Assembly: GCF_036785885.1 (NCBI RefSeq)
Contig: NC_092329.1
Coordinates: forward strand, 17,006,449 to 17,070,448
DNA from: Coffea arabica
Lineage: Eukaryota > Streptophyta > Magnoliopsida > Gentianales > Rubiaceae
DNA length: 64,000 nt
Direction of reading: 5' to 3'
Each line of letters begins with the position of its first letter. Positions within the stretch are counted from its first letter, which is position 1. The position numbers were made by a program, and so were the translations under genes. Of the stretch, positions 33,089 through 43,982 are shown one piece after another. A model generated the notes under the pieces. The model saw only the letters and a list, made by a program, of their open reading frames with translations. It had not been told where the DNA came from and ran no database searches.

Positions 33089-34118
33089 GTAATTTAAATT
33101 CATCCCCATCAAAGGGCTTGGATAGCTTTGAATCTATTTTTGACATGTCTAGAAGAACTTTTGAATATGTATGTGCAAAGGAGCAGATGACGATGCAGAC
33201 ACATTGTGCCTTTAGGATTGGCAAACCAATGTCACTACATGATCAAGTTGCTTTAGCCTTGAGAAGGCTTAGGTCTGGTAGTTCACTTATTAGAACTGGT
33301 GATTCATCTGGGACACATAATTCTATGCTGTCTCAAGTGACTTGGAGGTTTCTGGAGGCCATTGAAAGGAACGGGATTCAGCATATAAAATGGCCTTCCA
33401 CAGAAAATGAGCTAATGGAGATAAAGTCCATGTATGAACAGAGGCCTTCCAAATTGTTGTGGAGCAATTGACACCACCCATATAGTAATGCTGTTATCCA
33501 CATCTGAGCCAAGAACTGATTTGTGGCTTGATTTGAAGGAGAATCACAGGATGCCTTTGCAGGCAATAGTTGGTCCCAACATGAAGTTCCTGGATACGTT
33601 CAGTGGATTGCCTGGAAAGTTTTGTGAAAGTTCAATGCTACAGTATTCAACCTTCTATAACAAATGTCGGAATGGAGAGAGGTTAGGGAAGAAAGTAAGA
33701 CAATCCCAAGAAGCTGAATTACTGGAATATATAATTGGTGATTCAGCATATCCCTTGCCGCCTTGGCTTCTGACTCCTTATCAGGCAAAAGAACTTTCAC
33801 AAATGAACGCTGATTTCAGTGTCTCTTTGCAACTCATATTGTGGCACAGAGAGCATTAGCAAGGTTGAAGGATGTCTGGAAGATCATAAATGGAGTTATT
33901 TGGAGACCTGACTAGTACAAACTTCCAAGGTTTATACTTGTAAGTCGCATTCTTCATAATATTATCATTGACATGGAAATGAGGTACTAGGTGAATTGCC
34001 ATTATCCCTTCACCATGATCAAGGATATGGAAAGGTGGTCTGCGATTCAGCTGATGAGACTGCCTCAGTTCTGAGGGATAAGCTCGCTCTGTACCTGTCA
34101 GATAGAAGGCATCCTTGA
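33089..34118 (+). pseudogene. ALP1-like: ALP1-like pseudogene, copy 1b (exon 2 only)
   Basis: It starts after a CATTTCAG splice-acceptor-like site with GTAATTTAAATTC, equivalent to the start of exon 2 in the intact gene, and ends with the equivalent stop at 34118. No first exon is found upstream. Lesions include a short deletion in the CSLAREHMM region, a 5-bp deletion before 'GGCCTTCCAAATTG' (about 33442) that shifts the frame, loss of bases around 'GATTTCAGTGTCTC', an in-frame TAG in 'CCTGACTAGTAC' and another frameshift in 'ATGGAAATGAGG'. GAIDTTH and GDSAYPL are still readable in the middle frame (33434-33859). It is dead as a protein gene. Confidence 0.88.
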
Positions 34119-35639
34119 ATATATCATGCTTTTGGTGATTGAAAACGGAGTTTGTTGGTAGAAGGCCATTTAATGTGAAGTTGGAAATGCAAGACTGAAA
34201 TTAGTATCCTTATGCTATATAACAAGAGTTTGCTTGGTACTATTTATCTCTTTTCGACTGCTTGTTTTGGGGTATTTTGGTAATTTTAGATAGGTGGCTT
34301 AGTATTTTTTTTAAGCTTTGAGTACTGGTGGTAAGAGCAAGGAGGGTTGGAAGTATGCTTTTGCCCTTAATTTCATTTCAATGCAGCTGTTGCACATCAG
34401 ATGATGATAATGATGGGCAGATGCTTGGATGGAATTACTTTAATGTCTCTCTGTGATCCTTTTAAAGCATTTCAGTTATTAAAGTTTCCGGCTTTTTGCA
34501 ATCTGGAATTACTTATTGAATGTCTATTAGGTTTGTGTTGCCACCATTACTTTCATGGGTCTGAATGCGTGATCTTTCTGCTTCCTCCCTTATGGTTGCA
34601 AAGGTTACTTCACCTAAAGGCTCCTCTAGATTCTGGCCTTTTGCTACATCAACTTTAAAGTCCTTCTTCTTTGCTCTTTAGGCTGGTAAGGCTTTTTTCC
34701 AGGTATGACTTAGTTTTTTGTTTGGTCGATTCATGGGTAAGAGTGGTTTAATTTTTTTTAAGACTGTCAATGTGATTTAGGCCACTAAATAGTCGAATAG
34801 CCATTACAATCATAATAGCTATTTGTTCGAAATTCTTGTTCCTTTTTCCTTCTGCATAGTATAGCTTTTGTTCTTCTTTCTCAGTGTCCTGCTATCTCTC
34901 ATAGGATTCTATTTTGTTTTCTAAGTTATGTTTAATTTCTTTTTTCTCTGTTTGTTTCTTTTGTGTGTTTTTTTAAAAAAAATTTCAGAATCCCCCAATC
35001 AAGAATTTCGATTTGAGAAACTTTCCATTGTGAATTCCATCTTCTTGTCTGGTCATCAGTAATTATCAGAATTTTCAGTTCCATATAATTAAGGATATGC
35101 TGGTTAATTCTTATTTTTTTTTCTTTTGTTTTTGTAATTGTTGTGTTTTGCAATTTTTCGCTCCACTTTTCTTTTTGCAAGCAGGTGTAGGTTTCAGTTT
35201 ATAACTTCTTTAGCTGAGAATATGCCAATGAAGGTATGCAGATCCTTATTGTTGATGGCTTTCTTAAATTCATTGGATTGCAATTACCTGATAGTTGTTC
35301 AGGTATGCTAACTAGTGTTGCATATCAGTATTTTAGAATTTTTTCGAATTCCCAATTCAATAGTACATTTTAGTAATGGGCACATCTAATAGTTGCCTCT
35401 TAACTATTCATGCTATTGATGATAGGTGAACTGAAAATTTTAATTTACGTCCACATTATGTCCTCTTCTTGGTTGCAATGCTACAGGCAGTTCTATTGAT
35501 GACCAATTCATCATTGAAAACCTTCCTCTAACACAAGGCCTGCTGTCTGTCAGTGTTTTTTCGACATGCATACTGCATGTTGGTTTTTCCATATCAGTAT
35601 GCTAAATGTTATTCAGGCATGAATTCTGTTATGCTCATA
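34119..35639 (+). other. Conserved 3' flank of copy 1b, non-coding
   Basis: This stretch is the 3' flank of the decayed copy and matches 46622-48120 very closely, more closely than the intact genes match one another. The open stretch at 34401-34658 is identical in translation in both units, but the corresponding sequence after the intact genes is not open in the same way and has no domain, so I do not call it a gene. Confidence 0.5.
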
Positions 35640-36420
35640 AAAGAAGCTTGTGAACATCTTTTCTAGATGTATTTGGCTTCCAATGAATTTCATGCAGCTT
35701 TTAATAGAAAAAGGACTTGACAATGAAGCGGATGTTTTCAATTTAATGGACACCTTGTGGAGTTGTATATTGACGTGAAGCGTGACGATTTAGTAGAAGT
35801 TGGCATGCGTGAACTCGACCAGGAAGAGACTCTCCTTTATTGACAAGGAAAGATGCTTACTCTCCATCGTGTGGTTGGTAATCAAAAGTTGTACATGCAT
35901 ATAGTTATATTTGATTGTATGCACCTTGATCTTCTTGCTGAAGTTCCTTCTGTCTCTCTCCTTTCTTCAACAGTGAGGTTGTGCATATCTTCCAGACTTG
36001 ATATCTATGATGCCATGGGAGTGGATTTTCCAGCTCCACTAATAAACTGTCGTCTCTCTTTACTAATTGCCTGCAAAAATGAATATGATTAGTAGATGCC
36101 AGTAGCATCAATAATATCATGTGAAATTACTTTTGGTGAATTTCTTGTATCCATGAATTTGGAAGTAGAATTTCCAAGATGGTACTTATAAATTTCTCTA
36201 ATAGGAAAGATGTTCATCTTAGAATACTTCCTGAAGCTCAGTACTGTATTTATAAACTTGTGGAATGGCATCTGGATAGAAAATTCCACCATTATCTCCT
36301 TGGGAATTCTAGATCTTTAAGGTGATGATGGGTACCGAGGAATATTCAACCTCCCAAAATTCCTGGATTTCTGCTGTTAACGAGATTCCCTGGGTGGAGG
36401 AATGTTATGTGCTGTTGAAT
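35640..36420 (+). other. Unidentified coding-like remnant, unit 1
   Basis: A segment conserved with 48130-48925 contains short frames that look protein-like. One reads HLVELYIDVKRDDLVEVG followed by MRELDQEETLLY and a stop (about 35750-35840). Another near 36170-36310 corresponds to the fuller frame in unit 2. I do not recognise the family. It may be the exons of a lost gene swept into the duplication. The rest (36420-36575) shows nothing. Confidence 0.35.
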
Positions 36421-36578
36421 TGCTGAAGTTTATGGAAATAAATTATCATTTTTTAATATCATATATGGAGTCAAATATTACATTAAGATTGCTATTGCTG
36501 TTAGGGGTTATGGTGGAGGTCATGGCTTGGTTTGTGGTGCCAGTCTCAGGCGGTTCATCTATAATTACTAAATTCTTA

Positions 36579-37582
36579 GGGGGTGCTTGGTTCGTGCTCC
36601 AGAATTGGAATTGGATACGGAATGAATTATAAAAAATCAGTATGGGTATAAGCTCCTAGTATCATTGTGTTCACTACTGCTTGGTACAATTTTTAGTGGA
36701 ATGGGTATCAAAATTATTATTGCATTTTTGCCCTATCTTTTTCTTTGTTGGGTTCAATCATACGGGCGTTTAGCAAATCATCAGACCATCCCCAATCTAG
36801 ACCTTCTGTTTTAAGAATTTGACTATCTGTGGAAATGGGCAGGGTGGCATCTCTCACAGATAAAAATCGTTTTCCGAGTTTCTACAGTAATCATGAAACC
36901 ATGATGTTGCAGAAGAAAGGGCTAGAGAAAGGTAAAAATTCCTTCCATCAGGGAATCAATTAGTTGTTGATTTAGACAAGCACACCCTATGAAGATATGA
37001 CAATATATCAGAAAGCTTCAGCTGAGATGCCACAGTGGTGGTTGAAGAATCTTCTGCAACATCTTCTGACTTGGACCGTTTTAAATGGCGATAATCCGAG
37101 TAATCATCTACAATGTTGTCGAGAACCTGCTCAGCTTCTTTGAGCTTGCTTGCAAGTGCAAGAATTGCAGCATCTTTTGACCTGATTTCTTGCGAGAGTT
37201 TCTGATTTGCATCTTGAAGATCAAGAATTTCTTGGAGCTCTGCAACAGCTTCAAATAGCTGAGTTTGAAGGTTTGTGAAAAGAGCAAGAATTTCTTTGGA
37301 GGAAGAAGTATAAGAATCTGGGGCAGTTGATGTCAAAGGTTGGGGTTGGGAAGACGAAGGAGGGTAGGGAACCTCGAAATGCACTAATCCAATGCGACCG
37401 ATTAGGTGAGACATCAAAGAGTCTTGGAATCAAATATAGGAATTAACAAAACCCACCAATTCACTCAGGAATGGAAAGTTGGAATTCATTCCAAAATTTT
37501 CAATCCCACACTTATTATCCAAGCACTTAAAATGGACATCATTCCAAATCCTGAATCCCATACCCTCTAACCAAGCAACCCC
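36579..37582. mobile_element. PIF/Harbinger-type (Tourist-like) element carrying a MED4 fragment
   Basis: The ends are GGGGGTGCTTGGTT (36579) and, inverted, GGGGTTGCTTGGTT (37582), a 14-bp TIR with one mismatch. It is flanked by TTA on both sides (36576-36578 and 37583-37585), the classic 3-bp target of PIF/Harbinger. The matching position in unit 2 (about 49058-49070, 'AATTCTTATTGTATTTG') has a single TTA and no insertion, which is an empty site. The 1004-bp element has no transposase and instead holds a minus-strand MED4-derived segment. Confidence 0.88.
36956..37433 (-). pseudogene. MED4: MED4 (Mediator subunit 4) fragment, frameshifted
   Basis: Two overlapping minus-strand frames both match plant Mediator subunit 4. 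The first, from 37433, reads LFDVSPNRSHWISAFRGS. After a shift near 37370-37340, the second reads LFTNLQTQLFEAVAELQEIL, then QEIRSKDAAILALASKLKEAE, VLDNIVDDYSDYR and SQLKLSDILSYLHR before leaving the family and stopping at 36956. These are the N-terminal helical and coiled-coil parts of MED4, which joins the Mediator middle module. The C-terminal half is absent and no intron interrupts the roughly 150 codons. It lies entirely inside the TTA-flanked TIR element, so it is a transposon-captured gene fragment rather than a gene. A functional MED4 should exist elsewhere. Confidence 0.87.
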
Positions 37583-38755
37583 TTAGTGTATTTGTTCATT
37601 TCATGTCTTATAAAATGTATCCACCATTATTAGTTTTTCAATGCTACCTGCCAAGGAAGTACATCTAGAGGATTTGGTAGTAAATTCTTGAATTATTGAA
37701 ATTTCTGCACTCTTTCAAGTTGTTCAAGCATTGTGATTGAGATGGCCATGCTTTTGGGGATTGAATGCTGCTTGCCTTTGTGATCTTGATTACCATGCCA
37801 TCGTAATTCCAAAAAGCACCTTTACGGTAAAAATTTTGATTTTTGTCTTGAGTAACCTTTGTATTCAATATCTTAGTTAACTTGATGGACTATCATTGAC
37901 TGATATGCTTAGAAGATTTTTTTTGAGGTAGATATGTTCTGTTGCTGTTTGAGTTTTTGGGACATGGAATCTTGTTTCATCTCTGATGCTAAATCTCTGC
38001 TATTAGTTCTGTTGGCATTTTATTTTTGAGTTAGAAATCTGCTTATGCAATCTTTTCTGAACTACTTTCGCTCCTGTCAAAGATGCATAAGTAATTGGAA
38101 CTTCTTCTACCCTTATTGATGCTAACTTTAGTCTAAGCAGGACTTGAGTGCTTGGCTACCTAAACAAGCTTTATATGCAATTGGCTGACTTGGATCATTC
38201 AATTGAGTATTCTAATGGGAGGCATTATCTTATTTTTCTCATAAATGAAAAATCTTGGGTGTGTGTGTGCATTTGAGCTCCTTTTGGGAGCCCAAACCAG
38301 GAGAAGTCATCTTTTCATTTTATCTTATTGCATGAACGAAATTGATTTTGAAACTTTTGATGGCTTTACATGTTCATTTTGGGTTTCCTGCATAGGAGTA
38401 GCACTCTGAGATTGAAGAACTAAAGCATGAGAAGAAAAAGAAACCATTTTGCACCATGTGTAAGAAGAAAGAAGAAGAAGAAGAAATTGTGAATAATTTG
38501 CTGTAAATTTAATGCATAGTTGTGAGAATATGCGTCTGCAAATTATAAATTTATAATCAACTAAAATTGATTTGAACTTGTAGTTTGTGCATGTTCAAGG
38601 TCAATTTTACTTAAAGCTATGGCTATGGCTTTGTTTTTCACCTGTGCTGATTTATTTGCAAATAAGAGTTTGGTGCAGGCTCTTGAAGTTTCAGCTGTCC
38701 AAGTATATTCTCCATCTTTCGTATCTACTGCTTTCTTGTAGTACAGTGTCCTACT

Positions 38756-39133
38756 CATGGTACGCCGTTGCGGGTCACAGTCGCATTGTAGCAGTTGTTT
38801 CACATCCATCGCGGCATATCCGTTGGATATCGGGTGATACACACATTATAGCACATAAAGATTTCCAAAAAAATCTAAAAAAATTACTAAAAATAGGAAA
38901 TACCATAAAAGGCACAGTTTGAACAAATATCCGAGTCGACTCTGAGTGGATTCAGATATTTTGGCCTATTCTATGCACCACGGATTCGAATCGGCCAATA
39001 TCAGTCGAGTTAGAGTGACTCGCCACGGATATGGAATTATCTACCATTCGGGGATCGGTATATTACTGGTCCCCTCCGTTCCAGTTATGACTCGGCCGAG
39101 TTGTATCGGACTCGACCAAGATGGTTAACCATG
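38756..39133. mobile_element. 378-bp MITE with 8-bp target duplication (hAT-like)
   Basis: It is flanked by a perfect 8-bp duplication GTCCTACT (38748-38755 and 39134-39141). The same position in unit 1 (26618-26625) has one GTCCTACT and no insertion. Its ends start CATGGT and, inverted, CATGGTTAACC, a very short TIR. The interior is GC-richer than its surroundings and has no credible gene. An 8-bp duplication fits hAT, but the TIR is too short to be certain. Confidence 0.8.
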
Positions 39134-40317
39134 GTCCTACTTGCAAGGAGGGTGATTCCCTGAATAATTTAGAATTCCCTTGCTTGAAGAGGTAGTTCGA
39201 TTAATTTTAAGACCCCAAACTTTCTCGTATTTTAGTTTTCTTGTTTAAAACTGAGACCCCTTTTTATGGATTGGTTTGAATTATTTGAAAATTCTTTTTT
39301 AGTTTGAGACCTCTCTCTGTCTTCCCTCTTTTCTTGTTTAAACTTTGAGAACCCTTATTATGGATTGGCATGCTTTTTTGGAAGTTGTTTTGTATTCTAA
39401 GCTGAGGTTACGAATTGTTTCTGGCTTGCATGTAGTTTAGATTAATAAAGCTGTTGGCTAATTCATATTTTGGTGTTCCTTAGTTGTTAGAACATAAAAT
39501 CTTTGCCCTTTCGCCAGATTATCCAAATTTGCATTTCCTCTTATCTGGAGATGCTTTTTCAAGAAGGGTTCAGCATGTTATATTTTATTTCTAGATTCAC
39601 AAACTTTTGCAGTAATAAATTGCTCTAATAAGAAAATGGTTTGTTAATCAGTTGGTTAAATTATTGTTTATGAAATATTTCTTGTGAACATTGCAGGTCG
39701 AGTTCTATTTTGATATCCACGTCGTTCTTTAGTTGATAATTCTGTCTTTATCATTCTGCATTAGGGCACTTGCATTGTGGTGTTTTTATGTTCCTTTTGC
39801 CCTCTAGGCTGTTAATTTTGTTCTGTCTGTAGAAAATTTTCCCTATGTTACATGTCATCTGTATTTGATATTTTTTTTTACTCCTCCCTGGCAAGAGATT
39901 TCTATTAAGGCTCTTGGAAACAGATTCTTTAATTTACTTTCCTGGGTATCTCCAGGATGTGCAGCTTGTGAAGGCTATGGTGAAATTTGATTAGAAGGCA
40001 GAAAATGCAGGGGTAAGTAGGATACGTCTGTTTAAGAACATTAGCTCAAATCTAATGAGGCCTTGTTATTTTTTTGGAATCAATCAACAAATCCTCTTTC
40101 TTGATTTTCAAGAAAAAGGTTGTTAAAGAGTAGCTGTTTTGTTACTAAAATTATGCTATACATTCAGTAGTAAAATATCAACTGCAGTCTACTCTGTGGA
40201 ACTTTATTTGATATGGATCACTTTGAAGTACCACTAATATTTGAAAATTACATCTCGCAAACCTATGTAGCCAATTTGCAATTTGTCATTCAATCTTTCC
40301 TCCTTTTTTTGTGGCCG

Positions 40318-40343
40318 CCCGGGGGGGGCGGGGGGGGAGGGGT
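40318..40343. repeat. Poly-G/C tract
   Basis: CCCGGGGGGGGCGGGGGGGA followed by GGGG, found in unit 2 only; unit 1 has a T-run at the equivalent place (about 27848). It is a possible G-quadruplex former and also a place where sequencing error is likely. Confidence 0.8.
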
Positions 40344-41018
40344 AGGTAAACAGTGTTTCCTCCTATATGCACAGCAATTATTCGTTTCTCAATCCCATGT
40401 ATTCTCTACATCCATCCAAATGGCACTTTTTGATGCAATCAGATCTGCAAAGAAGTTTGAATTCATTTTCCCTTCTTTTACATTCATCTACCCAAAATGC
40501 AGAGATTGAGCCTGTGCCATAATTCTTCGAATTTGTTGCTGTTGAAGCTTATACATGTAGCCAATTTAGGACTTAACTATTATACCTATGTTTTACCTCT
40601 GTCAATGCGTAAACATCTTTTAGATAGCTAAAATAATTGCCTTCTCCTGCTAACAGAGTTTTAAAAGAATTAGTTCTCCCCTAATAAATTATACGTTTTT
40701 GAAGGACCAAAGCCAGAACAGTGAACACGTGGTAGTCAAAGTGAACACGTGGTAGTCAGAACCAGCCAGAATATTGACATACAGCAGTTATTCTTCTCTA
40801 TAACATACGTATGCATCCATCCCACTTTAATCAACACAGCTCGGCATGTCTTGTTTGGTATCTCCGTAGGTTCCCTGTTGTATATTTTTGTTATGCAATA
40901 AATGGGCTTCTGTTTTCTTTTTTCGGTTGGGTTTAATTAATTTGCTTCCATTGTTGCAGTTGTGGCTTTCAAGGCTAGTGGGATTTTTCGATTTTATTGA
41001 ATTGTTCTTTTTGTGCTC

Positions 41019-43982
41019 ATGGATCCTATAAGAGGCCAGAAGAAGAGGAAAGTAGACAAGAAAATGGAACCAAGCAATATTGCTTCTGAGTCTTCAGAGA
41101 TGGCCTCTGCTGATTGGTTTGATGCTTTAGCCAAGAAGATTGCGAGTATGTTCAATTTAACTTGTGTTATCAGTTCCAATATATTAACTCTTTTATGGTT
41201 CATTGGTTTTTATTATTATTATTTTTTATCTATGTGAGCCATTTTGGTTTTGTTAGTTTTCGTGGTCACTTGTGATATACTGCAGTTGTAATCAGCGCAA
41301 AATTGGATTGTGACATCTTGGATTAATTGGAATGATGGTAATTTGATTGACTTATGCTTTATCTAACCATGGCAATTATGTCTTATTTTTCCTAGAATGC
41401 ATTGTTAATCGGTTCAGGAGACATCCCCAATTTGGTTGTCTGTATGAAGTTTGAGTCATCCCCATATTTCATTTTACTAATTATGATGGATCCAGTGAGA
41501 AAAAGCATAAAGATAGTTTTGTTTGATCAGCTACTAAAGAAGATGGACTGGTAAGTGTTAGTATCTAATTAAGACTGATTGCTTTTGAAAGGTAAGTCCC
41601 TTTTAGCAGAACAAGAATTGTTTGCACAAGCATCGTGATAAGCATTGAGCCTGACATAAATGGGCTGTGGTTCTTTTTTCCCATCTCTCTCCAATTGGCA
41701 TATTTGCTATTATTTGGTTCTCCAACTAATTTGTTCTCCCTTTCCTAACGATGCATATGCTTGTAGTTTTTGGAGCAATAGCAGTATTTGAAAAGTTCAG
41801 ATAAGAAACAATCATATCTATAAAGAATCAAAAAGAGGAGAATTGAACTTAGGTGTACTGTTTCTGTTCTTTCTTATTCTTCTTCTTAGATCTCCCATGT
41901 GGGAATTACCGTGAACATAATTGTAGACGTATACCCAAGTATAGATTTAAGAAAAGGGGGGCAATGGTGACATCTGAGGTTATTTTTTTAACTTGAGTTG
42001 CCATTATTTTTTTATCCATACTAAATCTTATTGGTCTGCCTCTGCGTTGTCCTGCCTATCTTTAATGCATGATGCCATAATACACTGCTCTAGGCTTTCT
42101 TTAAATAAAATGTTAATACATCTAGCTTGCTTAAACAATAAACCGGCACGTTTCTTTTTATTTTCTGATCATTCATCAGTTGTCGCTGTCCAACATGTCA
42201 AAGGGATGCCCCCTACACACATGTGAAGCTGATAGCTCTAGAAGTTAACAACCAATGGCACAATAATGGCTTTCAAAAGTATAAAAACCTGTCTTTGTCC
42301 TGGCTAATGTATCCAGAAAGAAATGCCATCTCCAATATTCAGTTTTTCCTATGTTAAGTAGGTATAAATTTTGCTAACATGCTAGAACAGAAGTTCAATG
42401 CTAGCAATTGTTAAAGACATCAGAGTGGAATGGCCAATTAGAAGAGTTCAAGGCCACAAACAATTGCAATATATTATTACTAGTTACTTTCTGAACAGAC
42501 AGATTGCATGTATGAAATGAACATGCACCACTTTATTTTTCTTCTTGCCTTCAAAGTGGGGACTGCGATAGGGTGGGAGTTCGAGTTCTAAATTTCTTCT
42601 TTCCTTTGTACATTCTGCAATGACATATTTCAGGAACATGTATGATCAAGCATATTCAATGTCTCATTCCTCCCCCAAATGCATGTTTCTCCATATCCTG
42701 ACTTGTAATGTTGATCCTTCTGTCCAAGGAGAGATAATAGTATGTGCCCCTCATGCGGTTTAAGTGCACTGTCTTTGTATATCACTCCTACAAATTCAGC
42801 ATCAACAAAAGTTTTGTGACATCCCAAAAGGAAAATTATGAACTTTTAAATCATGGATGGTTGAAGTTTTTCTATCATGTCTGATATATGCTTTTTTGTT
42901 TTCTGTCGTTTATTTTTCTTTTAAACACCTGGTATGCAGGTAATCTAAATTCAACTCCGTCAAAGGGCTTGGATAGCTTTGAATCTATGTTCAACATGTC
43001 TAGAAGAACTTTTGAATATGTATGTTTGCTTGCAAGGGAGCACATGATGGTGAAGACATGTACTTTTAGGAATGGTAAGCCAATGTCACTATATGATCGA
43101 GTTGCTTTAGCCTTGAGAAGGCTTAGTTCTGGTAGTTCACTTATTACAATTGGTAATTCATTTGGGACACATCATTCTACGGTATCTCAAGTGACTTGGA
43201 GGTTTGTGGAGGCCATTGAGAAGAAGGGAATTCAGCATATCAGATGGCCTTCCACAGAGAATGAGCTAATGGAGATAAAGTCCAAATTTGAACAGATTCG
43301 AGGTCTTCCAAATTGTTGTGGAGCAATTGACACCACTCATATCGTACTGCTGTTATCAACATCTGAGCCGAGAACTGATGTATGGCTGGATTCAAAGGAG
43401 AATCACAGTATGCCTCTGCAGGCAATAGTTGGTCCCAACATGAAGTTCCTAGATGTATTCAGTGGATTGCCTGGAATGTTTAGTGAAAGTTCACTGATAC
43501 GGTTTTCATCCTTCTATAAAAAATGTCAGAATGGACAGAGGTTTGGGAAGAAAGTAAGACTATCCAAAGAAGCTGAATTGCAGGAATATGTAATTGGTGA
43601 TTCAGCATATCCATTGCTGCCTTGGCTTCTAACTCCTTATCAGGGAAAAGAACTTTCACAAACAAAAGATGATTTTAATAAACATCTCTTTGCAACTCAT
43701 ATTGTGGCACAGAGAGCATTAGCAAGGTTGAAGGACGTCTGGAAGATCGTAAATGGAGTTATGTGGAGACCTGACAAGAACAAGCTTCCAAGTTTTATAC
43801 TTGTATGTTGCATTCTCCATAATATTATCATTGACATGGAAGATGAGTTACTTGATGAATTGCCACTATCCCACCACCACGATCCAGGATATGGACAGGT
43901 GGTCTGCAATTCAGCTGATGAGACTGCCTCAGTTCTGAGGGATAAGCTTGCTCTATACCTGTCTGAGAAAGGGCACCCTTGA
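41019..43982 (+). CDS. ALP1-like: ALP1-like protein (domesticated PIF/Harbinger transposase), copy 2; exons 41019-41145 and 42940-43982
   Basis: It has the same two-exon plan as copy 1 (A|GTATGT donor at 41145/41146, TATGCAG|G acceptor at 42939/42940) and gives 389 residues, roughly 92 percent identical by eye, with one residue deleted in the VKT-CTFRNG region. The frame is intact from MDPIRGQKKRKVDKK to the stop. The nuclease fold keeps GAIDTTHI (Asp173) and GDSAYPL (Asp263), but again has Gln (about residue 300) in AQRALARLK where Glu is expected. Both copies therefore share the loss of the catalytic triad. Most substitutions are scattered or conservative (Arg/Lys, Glu/Gln, Val/Leu). It sits in tandem unit 2, which lacks the putative first leader exon of unit 1, so its promoter is unclear. 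Confidence 0.88.

Larger units (their letters stand above)
25497..37672 (+). repeat. Tandem duplication unit 1 (ALP1-like locus)
   Basis: Sequence from 'TTGCTATTAAATTCTTGTATTATTG' onward is repeated from about 37673 with moderate divergence through the leader intron, coding exons and 3' flank. The right border reads 'GGCAAGGAAGTACATCT...GGATTTGG' at about 37650 and again at about 49130. Unit 1 contains gene copy 1, pseudogene copy 1b, and a private Harbinger-type insertion (36579-37582). Within the unit, 30400-32690 and 33089-35365 are themselves an older duplicate pair (second coding exon plus 3' flank). Confidence 0.85.

Noticed and set aside
34401..34658. 85-codon plus-strand frame identical in both units (also 46904-47161)
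   Set aside because: Identity reflects recent sequence exchange between units; the homologous sequence after the intact genes is not open in the same way, and there is no domain.
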